Program-made: the position numbers and the translations under genes
Assembly: GCA_017979445.1 (NCBI GenBank)
Contig: CM030714.1
Location: forward strand, 5,952,001-6,016,000
Direction: 5' to 3'
Source of the DNA: Akebia trifoliata
Taxonomy: Eukaryota; Streptophyta; Magnoliopsida; Ranunculales; Lardizabalaceae
Length of the DNA stretch: 64,000 nucleotides
The notes under the pieces: model-generated
Databases searched by the model: none
What the model saw: only the letters and a program-made list of their open reading frames with translations
Told to the model about the DNA's origin: nothing
In this document: one piece after another, positions 1-10,582 of the stretch
Position numbering within the stretch: position 1 is the first letter of the stretch
How the letters are laid out: each line of letters begins with the position of its first letter

Positions 1-3000
1 AATTTATCAATAATCTGTTAACAAACTTGTCTATGAGTGGGGACAAATAAAATCTTGAAGAAAACGGTCTTTTTCGCATCTAAAAATCTCAAAATTCTAG
101 TTTCTTCATCTTCTAAACAGTTATATTGGATAAACTGAACCTTCCAAATAATGGGGTCCTTTTCCAGGGTTTTATGCTTTAAAGGAGCGTTTTATGTAGT
201 TAATTCTAGAGTTTAATTTATTTCACATAGGTTCAAGGGTACATAGAATTATCTAAAGGTGAACTAGGAAAAATATCACTTAACATCACTAAGATATATT
301 TGGGGATAACGAGCTGACAAGGAAACAATGGGTTGTCTACAGCTAGTCCTGGGAAAAAGGATACGAAGATCAAAATGTTAAAGCATGATGGCATGATAAG
401 CAAAATTTTATAATTTAAAAAAAGAAAAAATTTAAATAAAAAATAAAAGAAGATACTTTTGAAAACTAGGTGATCTTCTAAATCATGCATTGTGATCCAC
501 AATCAAAGTAAATCAGCCCAACCAGATAGAACTGGATCATAATTTCAACTGTGGTTCAACCAATTTGACAAAAAAATTTGTCCAATCATCAATTCAGTCG
601 GAAAACAATGATTTTCTATGTAGTTCAACTCTTTTAATTGCTTTAACTTGCCTTTCATGAACCATTTAATAGTGGGGATAGCCATTTGAATAGAAGGATA
701 CGTGATGTACTTCTGAGTAAAAATCTATTTTTTTTAATCTTAAATATTCCACTAAAGTACTCTAGTTGGATTTATTTGAATGTGCTTTTAAAATAAATTT
801 ATTGTTGATTTTCTTTTTCTTTTTCACTTTGGTCAAGATCAAATTCACAACCTTTCGAAATGAAAAAATTTGATAAGAATTTCAAAATATAAAAAAATAA
901 AAATCTTGCCTTGATTATTATTTTTCTAGCTAGTCCCACGCCTTTGCTCCAAAGATAGTTGATTTTTATGCATAGTGAAGTATCCCTTCTCTCTTTTCTT
1001 TATTCAAGTCCAAGGTCATCAAATCAAGGTCCATCTTCATTTAAATCTTGAATTGGAGAGTATTTCTCTCAAAGTGAAAGATTTGGTCAAAAATAAATGC
1101 TTTGATATTTAATAAGAGAGTAATAGACCCCTTACAGCTACGATATTTACTATATATAAAGAGGAGTGCTCAGTATGTATTTATAACTTCTGAGCAATGT
1201 GAACTGTAATTTGTCCCACTCTATACGTTTTTCACGTGCTAACATTTACTAGGCTCACCATCCCAACACAAGATCGATTCCATGCTCTCTCAAATCAGGC
1301 TAAACAAATAAAAGATGATAGATACACAAGAGACCATTCCTACCATATATAAATACTATTCAATCGATCATAGATTTTGGGATAAGACTTTTATGTTGAT
1401 AACGACTTTGTCGAGAAAAAACCCATTATTGGACCACGAAGAGTAATGAAAATTAGCAAAGTGATTCTGTCTAAATGGCCAGGTTTGGATGATGATGATG
1501 TTGTTATTAATGATGATGATTGAAGGTACAAGAAAGCTCATTTATTGGATGGGTAGGAATTAGGATCTTTAATGGCCCGGATTTGAAATAGATTCAGAAA
1601 ATCTAATATGTGATCCATGGTGAATCTCTAAATTCAACATTTATTGGAATGAGAATAATCAAAATGATTAGCTCTTGTAGCCTACTTGACCCTTCTGTTT
1701 TTCTTTTTTCCTTTTAATGCTTATTTCTGAGATATTTCTAAAGAAACTAAACTTTATTAAAATTGTTGAATGATGATTAAATTATCCTACTGGATTTATA
1801 TAGTTTCAAAATATGAAAATACAATTGATCTATCGGATGTAATACAACTAATTGTAATCAATTGATGCAAATCTAAATCTTTAGGATATGTGATGAGATG
1901 CATGACAATAATATAATGCATCTCACACATGTTATCATGTATAATTCACCAAACTTATCTCTATCATCTCTAACTTTATATCTATTATTTCATTAATGAA
2001 ATTAGAGATACCCTCTTTACTATGATAAAATACGCAAAAACCCTCATCTCTAACCTGTTGTCACAAAGCCTTCAACTCCGAGGGCACAAACTTATGGACT
2101 TTAGTTTTTTCCCTTCAACATCCCCCAAAATATTGTTGAGGTTTGAAGGTTGAAAGAGAGAATCTTGATGTCAAAGATGAAGGTGAAGTTTTTATCCTAA
2201 AAAGTTGAAATCTCATAGATTTTTTGGGAAAAAATAAATAGAATTGCTATTGGCAATTCATTTTTTACTTATTACAGCCCATATTTAAAAATAAGTGAGT
2301 GGTTGAGAATAAGAAAAAGTTGAGGTGCCAATGGAAGCTCTCTCGTTTTAATTCGCTAGAAATTTATTTTTTTACTTCTGGTTTAGAATTTTATAAGCAT
2401 AATCATGACCGTAAACAATTACAGAAATTGTTTGAATGATTGTTATAATGTTGAAATTATAATTTGAACCTAACCTTTGTAATATTTGAAGAGTGCATTT
2501 TTATCCCTAATTGGAGTGTAATTAATAATTTAATAAATTTGGGTGTAATAAGTAAAGTAGCATCTCTCAAAATAAGCGGCTGACAGCAGGATGAAGATAA
2601 GCGTATTTCAATCAATTTGAGTCCCTCATGGAAGACCGAAGTCAAGGATACATAATCAGTTTGATGACCCACGGGTATCTTAAAAATTAACCTTTTCTTC
2701 TATTGACTCTACATAAAATCATAAATATGTTCCTTACACAATTATTTTAAACTAAATATTGGAACATAAAACCCTCAAAAGCATTCCATAAGAATAGATA
2801 AATTATCAAATACCATTAAAACAAAGTGTTTCACATATTATGTAACACAATGTCTCTAACATCATAAACACTCTAGCATCACAATCTCATCCTAATAAAA
2901 CATAAAAAAAAAATCAAACACAAGCACCATCCACAAACAAATTTCATCAAGGGAGGAAAAAAAAGAAAGCATTAATTAAACATAAACTTAATTATAAGAT

Positions 3001-3001
3001 T
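1..3001. other. Intergenic AT-rich DNA, no gene recognised
   Basis: No reading frame here has a recognisable domain or plausible splice context; the open frames are short and of low complexity. The tract lies downstream of the minus-strand PDF1-like gene, so its right edge probably holds that gene's 3' UTR. Around 2040-2210 a diffuse repeat resembles parts of the 1-kb TIR family described at 12.8 kb. Confidence 0.5.
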
Positions 3002-5459
3002 TCAAGCTCTAGGCTTGAATCGACCTTCATTAGCAAGCTTGAAGACTTGGGCTTGAGCGGTTGCGGCCTTGTTCGATGTTAGTCCATTTGAGAACCTATT
3101 CCTTACTTGCTCCGTCGTGAAAGGGAACCTCCTATTTGCAATTGAGTTCAGAAACGAAGCTGTCCCTTCTCGATAGAGTGCACCGATCCCATCTGTTCGC
3201 GGGTCGGATAGTGCTTGGATCAAGCTAGGGTTCAACCCGAGAGATGGAGTGCTGGGAATGCCAAATAAGTTTCCAATGGATCCCCAAAAACCCACGAGAG
3301 CGAATATCACGTCGGGGTGTGATCTCCAGTAACTATAAGAAAACATACAGAATAATGAAGCTTAATTAACAAGAATAGTAACAAAGCCATAGTTTGCATT
3401 TTGTATGCTCTATAACATTCAATGGCACTTTTTGAACTTAATTAAATTATGATTGGATAGACATTTGAGAATTGTTTCTAGCTTTTGTGAGATTCGCTTT
3501 ACATGTTTACTTGGTGTGGTATTGTATTCGGATTGGGCTTGTACTTGCAGCCAAACACCTAACTTATAAATGTACATAATCCAAGCTCTTCCCCACTTTT
3601 GTGATACATCAAAGATTAGCTCATCCTCATTATTAACTAGAGATAATTAACTAACTAAAGCCAGGCACATTATTTCCTTATAACACTTTACGAATATGAT
3701 GAACATTTTCCCAAAAATGTTTCTAAGAATATGTACGTTTGGGTGAGTAAACTAGCAGAAAATATTTTTTCCAAGGAACATGTGATTTGTAGGTATACAC
3801 ATTTTTACCAAAAAGAAAATGTGGAACAATCCTGAAGTTTTCCCTCAGGATCAATCCTACCCACAAAACTAAAATATATAAAAAAAAAAAAAAAAATCAA
3901 ATCACAAATCATACATACCCTAGGCTTTTATTCAAGTCCCGTTAAAAGGACCTGTTGATTATGAAAGACCACAAAATCCCAACCCTTTAAACATGAAATC
4001 CAACGGTTGAGATTCAGTATCCTTACTATTGGATTTTATAATTTAACGGTGGAGATTTTGATCGTATACATATAAAAATAATGTAGAAAATATCCATTCA
4101 TCCCTTTTTTTTCTCGTAAAAATCAAATACTTTTATCTCAAATATTTGATGTCAACTTAATAAAATCTGGTTTGTTAATTAATACTTGCATGACTTACCT
4201 GCAAGTACCAGGTAACAATGGTGGTGGTGAATTTGGGTCAGGAATAAATGGTGTGGAGGGGGGTATGGGAAAGCCAGGAATAATAGGGGTTATTGGTGGT
4301 ATGGGAAAACCAGGAATAGTAGGGGTTACAGGAATAGTAGGTGTAGGGGTGACAGGTGTAGGGGTTACAGGAGTAGGGGTGACAGGTGTAGGGGTTACAG
4401 GTGTAGGGGTGACAGGTGTAGGCGTTACAGGAGTAGGGGTGACAGGTGTAGTTGGAGGTGGCTCGTAGTAACCTCCTCTTGGAGGTGAAGGCCTAGTAGG
4501 TACATGAGACGGTGGTGGTGATCCGCAATTTCCACTGCTTCCGTGGTGAGGAGTACTGGGATGTGGTGTGTGTGGAGATGGAGAACCGTGGTGTGAACCT
4601 GCAACCCAATGCGCAGAGTAGCGTTAATAGCCAGTTACAATATTTGGAGGGTATTTTAGTCATTTTCATAAAATAATTTGGGAAACTAGATTACAAGCCG
4701 AGTCAACTCGCCGATGAACTCAGACTAGACAAAAATATATATCTTAAAAGAGTCGTGCTGGAGTGACCTTAAGTTCGAACCTCATATCAACATGAAAGTG
4801 GATAGGAATCATAGATATTTTTCCCTCAGTATCTCCATGGAAAAAAAAAAAAAAGCATGATCCGTCAACATGTATGATATGAGGTTACAGCGTGAGGTCA
4901 CTTCAGCTTTATTCATTTTAAAATACAGAATTAATTTTATTATATATAAAAAAAATAAAGGCGTTGTTACAATGGTGTCATGCATTTTCCTTAACGAAAC
5001 TCATATTAGGGTCTTGTTAGGGCACACGTTAAAGTTGAATAAATACAGTTTGGAAATTGGATTTTGTATCGAAAATGACCTTGAACAAGACCGTTTACAT
5101 CAAGGAAATTAAACACCATCAAACTAACGAATGATGTCTAGAAATCTATAATTTTCTTCACATCTCAACCTTAAGTTTGATGGGGAGCCTCGAACTTTGT
5201 ATGAGCTTAAAATAGTCCTTATTACAACTGATAACCTAGCACTACGAAAACAAGCAAGAACAAGTGTGTGTCTGTGCGTGTGAGAGAGAGAGAGAGACTT
5301 GCCACTAGGAGTACTTGGGGTATGTGGGTGATGACGGTAGTAGGTCTTTTGATCTTCAAAGGATCTGCACATAACAGGAATGACTAGATTATGAGATACC
5401 AACACAGATGCAAAGAAAAATATAAACAGAATGGTAGTTCTGCTCATTTTCTTCTCCAT
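3002..5459 (-). CDS. PDF1: PROTODERMAL FACTOR 1-like proline-rich cell-wall protein
   Basis: Likely a secreted, epidermis-specific (L1-layer) extracellular proline-rich protein. Model: exon 1 5459-5303, exon 2 4598-4199, exon 3 3332-3002; 888 nt, 295 aa, phases 1 and 2, all in frame. Seen: N-terminal signal peptide (hydrophobic run ILFIFFFASVLVSHNLVIPV), then His/Pro/Ser-rich sequence with PSTP motifs, about seven VTPTP pentapeptides, and a conserved C-terminal domain starting CSYWRSHPDVIF and containing GIGALYREGTASFLNS and RFPFTTEQVR, ending KLANEGRFKPRA. That C-terminal domain is the diagnostic PDF1 part. The ATG at 5459 is the first in frame after the 5' leader; a second Met lies four codons on. 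Exon 2/3 borders are canonical (GTAAGT...TATAG). The exon 1 donor is best read as GC (GTG|GCAAGT); a GT three bases upstream would also keep frame. An L1 box lies 165 bp upstream. The family call is confident; the exon 1 end is not. Confidence 0.88.
4316..4452 (-). repeat. 15-bp coding minisatellite (VTPTP repeats) in PDF1 exon 2
   Basis: A 15-bp unit repeated about seven times with few changes encodes tandem Val-Thr-Pro-Thr-Pro on the minus strand. The opposite strand is also open and would read Gly-Val-rich, but that is a shadow. Unit number is a multiple of three bases, so copy-number change would keep the frame. Confidence 0.85.
4757..4907. mobile_element. Foldback MITE, 'GCTGGAGTGACCT' family (PDF1 intron 1)
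   Basis: Left end GCTGGAGTGACCT and right end AGGTCACTTCAGC are near-perfect inverted repeats, with further inner pairing (AACCTCATATCA / TGATATGAGGTT). It sits within PDF1 intron 1 (4599-5302). Related copies lie at 19478-19642 and 53332-53497. No coding capacity. Confidence 0.6.
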
Positions 5460-5623
5460 CTCTGCTTCAACAAGAGAGAACGAGAAAGAAGAGAGGGTAT
5501 TTGAAAGGAGGGAGTGAGGGATGATTAATATAAAAGAGTAGAGTGATAGTGAGTACTGTCTGTTGGTTTGGGAAGTAAATAAGAGCAGGTGGAGAAGGAA
5601 GTGGTTAGTTGAGGTGTTGCAGG

Positions 5624-5631
5624 TGCATTTA
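5624..5631 (-). promoter_or_regulatory. L1 box (TAAATGCA) upstream of PDF1
   Basis: On the minus strand the octamer TAAATGCA occurs 165 bp upstream of the PDF1 ATG. This is the consensus bound by HD-ZIP IV factors (ATML1/PDF2) that drives epidermal expression of PDF1 in Arabidopsis. It overlaps a TATAAA (TATAAATGCA). A second T/A-rich TATA candidate lies nearer the ATG at about 5524-5535. Confidence 0.7.
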
Positions 5632-5659
5632 TATTTACGCCTGAAAAACATTTATATGC

Positions 5660-6327
5660 TGCACTAAGACTTGCACCATAATAGGAGGACACCTGTCTTT
5701 CTAATCACACTCTTTATAGTTTCTCAGAAATGGCTTTAAACCCTAGATAGCATGTTTGTATGAAAAGAGAGAGAGAGAGAGTTGTCTATGAAGTATGAAT
5801 GCTTAAGAGTGGGTTAGCATACTCAAGTAAAGAATTGATATATTAAAAAAAGTTAAAATTGGGTGGTGGGGAAATTATATATGAAATACAAGAAGAAAAA
5901 AAACATAGAAAGTGCAAGGACTTAAAAGAAATCTCATCTAAAGAACTCACACAATTACATCCAAGACTTACATCTGTCTATATTCTATAGTCCATAAACA
6001 TTAACTAATCTCCAAATACCAGTTAACCAAATAAAATACATGGTAACTTCTCTGACTACATCATATCTTATGTTATCTTATCTCAACAACAAAACGTTTA
6101 CAAAATAACCATCTTATCTTTCACTAAAATCCACAAGGTAACCGCCACATCTTTCATTAATCCATAAATAGATCTTCATTGAGAGGCCATTTGATAACAA
6201 TTATGGTTGAACTGATTCAATTTTTCAAAATTGATTACGTACCAAGAAAACACTGGTGACAAAAGTATGTTGTTGAAGGATGTTTTTTTGATCGGTAAGT
6301 TGGGGGTTTAATGGGACAAATAAGCAT
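5660..6327. other. PDF1 upstream DNA, no other gene
   Basis: AT-rich promoter-side sequence with a short (GA)n run at 5768-5781. Nothing else recognised before the copia relic begins. Confidence 0.4.
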
Positions 6328-7926
6328 TTCTACGGACTCAGTCAAGCTTCTTGTAATTGCTCCACCAAATTTTCAACTACCTTGCAAGATGCGGGATTTA
6401 AACAGTCCATAGCCGATTACTCAGTATTTATAAAGCTCTCTCCCTCTATTAAAACTTTTGTACGTGTCTATGTTTATGATATTGTCCTCGTTGGTGATGA
6501 TCGTCAAGCTAGTACCCAATTGAAAAGAACTTCTGCATAACTGATTTTGTATCAAAGATATAAGTACATTAAAATACTTTCTTGGTTTTGAAGTAGTCCG
6601 TTCCAAAGAAAGCATTTTTCTTTGTCAAAGGAAGTATCTTTAGGACATTTTTGTTGATATGGGTTTATTGGGATATAAACTATCTGATTTTCCTATGGAA
6701 CAAAATTTATGATTGTCTGACAAAGAAGGAGATATTTTGCCCGATCCCTCACAATATAGTCGGTTCATTGGCAAGTTAATTTATCTCACGATTACCCAGC
6801 CTGATATTGTTTTCTCAATCAATATCCTCAGATAATTTATGCACTAGCTTAGGAAACCTCACATGAATGCTGTGGGGGAAATTCTTGAGCACAGACACGT
6901 GGCTCAAATAAGGGCCAGAATTAATGATTTTAAGCTCGGACGAACTGCGACTTTTGCTCGGTTTATTAACTTCGACAGATGCACGGATGTATAGCTCGGA
7001 ACTAAGACATCGACTAATGAAGTAGTCCGGGCAACTGCAGTGTAGGTCGGGAGGACAGATCTGACAGATGTGCCAATGATGGACAGTCAGTCCTAGCAAC
7101 CCACATCATGTCAGATCAACTCTGATTTTCTCAGAAGTGACAGGGCAGTTGCAACAACTCCTGCAGCTGACATGTCAGGGAGTGAGCTAACTGCCCTAGG
7201 TCACCTCAGAGGGTGGCACAGAAAACAATCAAGTTTAACGCCTATATAAGGAGGAAAACTATGAGTAAAAAATGTTCGATTTCTTCTTTTCTAAAAGAAA
7301 GGGGCACTAAATTACACTACTCAACTTTGTCTAACTTGATCGTCGGAGTAGGCTGATTTGCAGGTTTGCCCAAGCCAGGAGAGAAGAAAAGGGTAGAGCC
7401 AATTCGTGCCTCTACAAATGCTACCATACATGTCTTACCATATTTGAAAGGTACTCTAGGAATTGATATTTTAATCTCACTGGTTATTGTGGTTCTGTTT
7501 GGACTAGTTGTCCTTGAATCAACTATTGTATCTTTCTTGGTGATAGTCCCATCTCTTGGAAAACAAAGAAACAAAAGACCGTTCTCACTCATTTTCTAAA
7601 GAAAAATACCAATCTATGGCCTCTTTTGCTTGTGAAATAATGTAGTTACCATATTTAATTAAAGAACTTGGCATCCCTCATGACCAACCAGCTACTCTTT
7701 TTTGTATTCGTATAACTGCCAATCTGGTCTATCATGAGAAAACCAAATACATTGAGATCGATTATCTCGAGTATGTGAGAAGCTCTAAACTGGAATTTTA
7801 CCAACCATGTGTTTACACATGATCAATTAGCTGGCGTGTTCACGAAAGCTCTGGGATGATTTCATTTTCATCAATTTGACAAGCAAATTGGGTGTTTTTA
7901 ACCTTTACCCATGAACATGCGGGGGA
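6328..7926 (+). pseudogene. Degenerate Ty1/copia pol relic (RT to RNase H), interrupted
   Basis: Copia-type pol is readable on the plus strand in broken frames. The 6328-6600 stretch gives reverse-transcriptase sequence with FYGLSQAS and a damaged catalytic motif, YVYDI in place of YVDDI. The 6600-6870 stretch gives the LLGYKLSDFPM and GKLIYLTITQPDIVF blocks that end the RT region. From 7417 the frame resumes with YLKGTLG, then SPISWKTKKQ, and 7610-7900 gives the RNase H end ([28 protein letters not shown]). Several stops and frameshifts are present, so it is dead. A purine-rich tract (GCGGGGGAG, 7919-7926) after the last codons fits the polypurine tract. Integrase and gag were not found. The gap at 6871-7416 is a nested solo LTR. 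Confidence 0.85.
6871..7416. mobile_element. Solo LTR (546 bp) nested in the copia relic
   Basis: Begins TGTGGGGG and ends CTCTACA (TGT...ACA) and is flanked by the identical 5-bp direct repeat AATGC at 6866-6870 and 7417-7421. It interrupts copia pol at a point where the pol sequence continues on both sides. A TATA-like CTATATAAGG lies at about 7241. There is no internal coding domain, so it is best read as the product of LTR-LTR recombination. Confidence 0.85.
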
Positions 7927-8816
7927 GTTTTAGCAAGTTCATTCTCAATATCAATCCCTGCATAAAAATTGTTTCTCTTAAACCATGAGATTCAAGTAAG
8001 GATATTCTATTGAAGAATGGGGTGGTGTTAAGCGCCACATTCTCCCTACCTTTTAGTGGTTACCTAGTAGTTGGTCAATTTTGAAGATTTTGGACAAACT
8101 TGAAAATGTAATTTTGTAGCAAAATGAGGTTTCTAATGAGACACTATTAATTTTTTGAATATTGTCTAGATTGACACAATGTTATAAGGAATATATGACT
8201 AAGCGCATTCATGCCTATCATGATGAATGATACATAGTTAATCCAAACGCAAATGTGAGCAATTAAGTACTAGGGTGTGGAAGTGAAGAGAATTAATTAA
8301 AATGTTTCAAAGTTTTGGGGATTGATTTTGGAAATTGGAGATTGTAATAAATCCATCAAATGATTATCAAAGGTTCATTCCTTTATCCATTCCTAAATAG
8401 ATGTATGCAATGTTCCCAAATATGGGAATTTGATTTTTCATAGAAGTGAGAAGGTTTTTCCCTAAAGAGACCTTTCTTGTGGTTCGAGCAATTTCCTATG
8501 GACATGGTTTTGTTGGTAAAGAGATGATAAGGTCTACCTCCCATTGACGGAATATCCCTTTTTTAAAATTTCTTACGTTTACAAATGCAATACGCCCCAT
8601 AGTTAGGAAGTTATAAATATTGGCAAGGAGTGATGTTGGAGAATATTACTTCATTGAGGAAATTATCTTCTTCGTGATTTTGAGTTTTTCATGCTTAGAT
8701 CTACATGAATCATACAATGTTTTTCAGTACACTTAAATTTTTTTGTGGGGGTTCTATATGATGGGAATCATTTCATGGGGAGTGGTTTTTTATAATTTTG
8801 GTCATTTAGAGGTTTT
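7927..8816. other. Possible copia 3' LTR remnant and intergenic DNA
   Basis: Sequence directly after the polypurine-like tract should be the 3' LTR of the copia relic, but no second LTR copy upstream lets its end be set. No gene seen. Confidence 0.3.
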
Positions 8817-8819
8817 GAC

Positions 8820-8928
8820 CACTTCGTGAAAAAAGGGGTATATTCGATGCGACTCTTTTAAACACTATATGAAAAAGGGCCAAATTCGACAGATCATGGC
8901 GTCAAATTTACCCATTTTTCACGTAGTG
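8820..8928. mobile_element. CACTA-like foldback MITE
   Basis: Ends read CACTTCGTGAAAAAAGGGG and, reverse-complemented, CACTACGTGAAAAATGGG, resembling CACTA termini. It is about 109 bp with no coding sequence. The 3-bp flanks (gac / gtc) do not match, so target duplication is not shown. Confidence 0.45.
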
Positions 8929-9702
8929 GTCTGTCTTACCATTTCTTAGCCTTTTTATGCTTAAACTACATGGAAAATGCTACTCTCCAATGGAGATTGT
9001 TGTGATTTTTGAATAATGAGAATCACCTCATGAAGAAGGTGACTCTCTAACCATTCCTTGCCACTTTATATATATGCTTATACTACATGGAACTTGGGTC
9101 CTAAAATACTAAAGAGTCCTATCTATCCTCTGATTCGAATATCATACTGTAAATATTTAATTTCAAAAAAACTTGAGTGGGTTGTTAGATGGGACATATG
9201 GGGGCTTTGCAAGTTAAGGCTATGTTTAGAAAAAGAAAGTAGAGAGAGCACTGAGGGAAGAGAAGAGAGGATGTGAAATGCATGTGCAATGAATTTAAAT
9301 TGAACTACTCTATTTACCTCTCCACCTCCTCCTCCACCTCATCCTTCACATCCCTAGTATATACCAGACAATACAGTTTTTTTCCTTTTGGTTTGGCTTA
9401 AATCAGTTTCAGTAAACCATCCGGTTAGATAGCAATTCAATCCCAATATATATACTTTCACGCACCTTGTGGGGCAGTCTTCTACCAATATAGACTCGTT
9501 GAATGTTTGTGATTGGTGATTTTTATTTATTGGGATTAAATGACTTGGCTCAAATGTCCATCGAGTTGAGTCAACTCAAAACCTTGCAAGCCAACTTGGA
9601 TGAATTGAATAAAAGATATTATTTTTACAAATATTTAATTTTTGTTATTATAAAATATTTAATTTTTGTTTTTCAACAAAAGTATCATATATCAAACCAA
9701 TG
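8929..9702. other. Intergenic DNA, no gene recognised
   Basis: Short open frames without domains. Nothing supported. Confidence 0.4.
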
Positions 9703-9935
9703 AGTGTTGGACGCAATGACCAAGGCATCCCTCAAAAAAGGGAGAAGTCTTAAGTTCAAGCCCCCTCATTGGCCACCCACAATAATTTATCCTTATTTAA
9801 CTTGTATATGTGGTTTGGGGGGTATTGCATGTACCTGGAGGATTTGAACGAACTATGGTGCTCTAAGAGGTCAATTGCCGCGCCCCTACTAGTCGGGGTG
9901 GACTACATGTCCAGAATCCTTGTCATTAAAAAAAA
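9703..9935 (+). mobile_element. tRNA-headed SINE, family 2, copy 1
   Basis: A tRNA-like head with a B-box-like AAGTTCAAGCC near 9750 is followed by a body shared with 44313-44890 (CCCCCTCATTGGCCACCC; GCTCTAAGAGG) and an A-rich tail (ATTAAAAAAAA). The two copies agree over most of their length, which supports a dispersed SINE. A-box less clear. Confidence 0.6.
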
Positions 9936-10432
9936 TATTATATATCCTCAAATAATTCGTTAAGTTTCTCACTTTACTCTGTGCATTTTCAAGCTAACTC
10001 ATCGGAGTTGACAAGTTGACTCACCAATTTTTCAAGTTGACTTGGCAAAATCGGTTCCAACGAATTTGGGGGCTGAGTCACCTCAAAATCCAATAAATTC
10101 AAGATGACTCGGTCGAGTTTTAAACTGTAGAGGTGGATCAGGCCTGGCGTGTATGAAACCTATTTAATTGGTCAGCCGAATTGAAGGTCGTGGGCTTGAA
10201 ACATAAGTGTATAAACAAATTAAAAGCATAGGTTCACTTACACCATCTTTATGCCTGTCATGGCTGAAGCATGATAACATTAAAAGACAGACAAACAGCC
10301 ACACACATAGAGAGAGAGGGCATGTTTCCAAAGTATTGTATTTTTTTGAAAAATACCGTGATGGTCCAATAGCTGCAACAGAAGGGTGTGCGATAGGTAA
10401 TCAAGTAGTTAATTTATGTAGGGTTTTGTTAA

Positions 10433-10582
10433 CGTGAGCCCTGAGGGCACATGATAAGATGCATTTAAAATACCTTGGAAATAAGCAACAATTTTTTTTT
10501 TTTTTTGAGAGCATTTTAAATATAAAAATAAATTTTGGAGGTGTATTTAATACATCTTTACGCCTGCCCTTAAGGGCACAAG
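10433..10582. mobile_element. Foldback MITE with GCCCT..AGGGC ends
   Basis: Left CGTGAGCCCTGAGGGCAC and right GCCCTTAAGGGCACAAG are inverted repeats, with extra pairing inside (GATGCATTTAAAATACC against GGTGTATTTAATACATC). It is about 150 bp with no coding content. Confidence 0.5.

Noticed and set aside
4172..4468. Gly-Val-rich plus-strand open frame (GVTGV repeats)
   Set aside because: It is the antisense of the PDF1 VTPTP repeats; the minus-strand frame has correct splice borders and a recognised domain.
6421..6615. Minus-strand open frame at the copia relic
   Set aside because: Antisense shadow of plus-strand copia reverse transcriptase.
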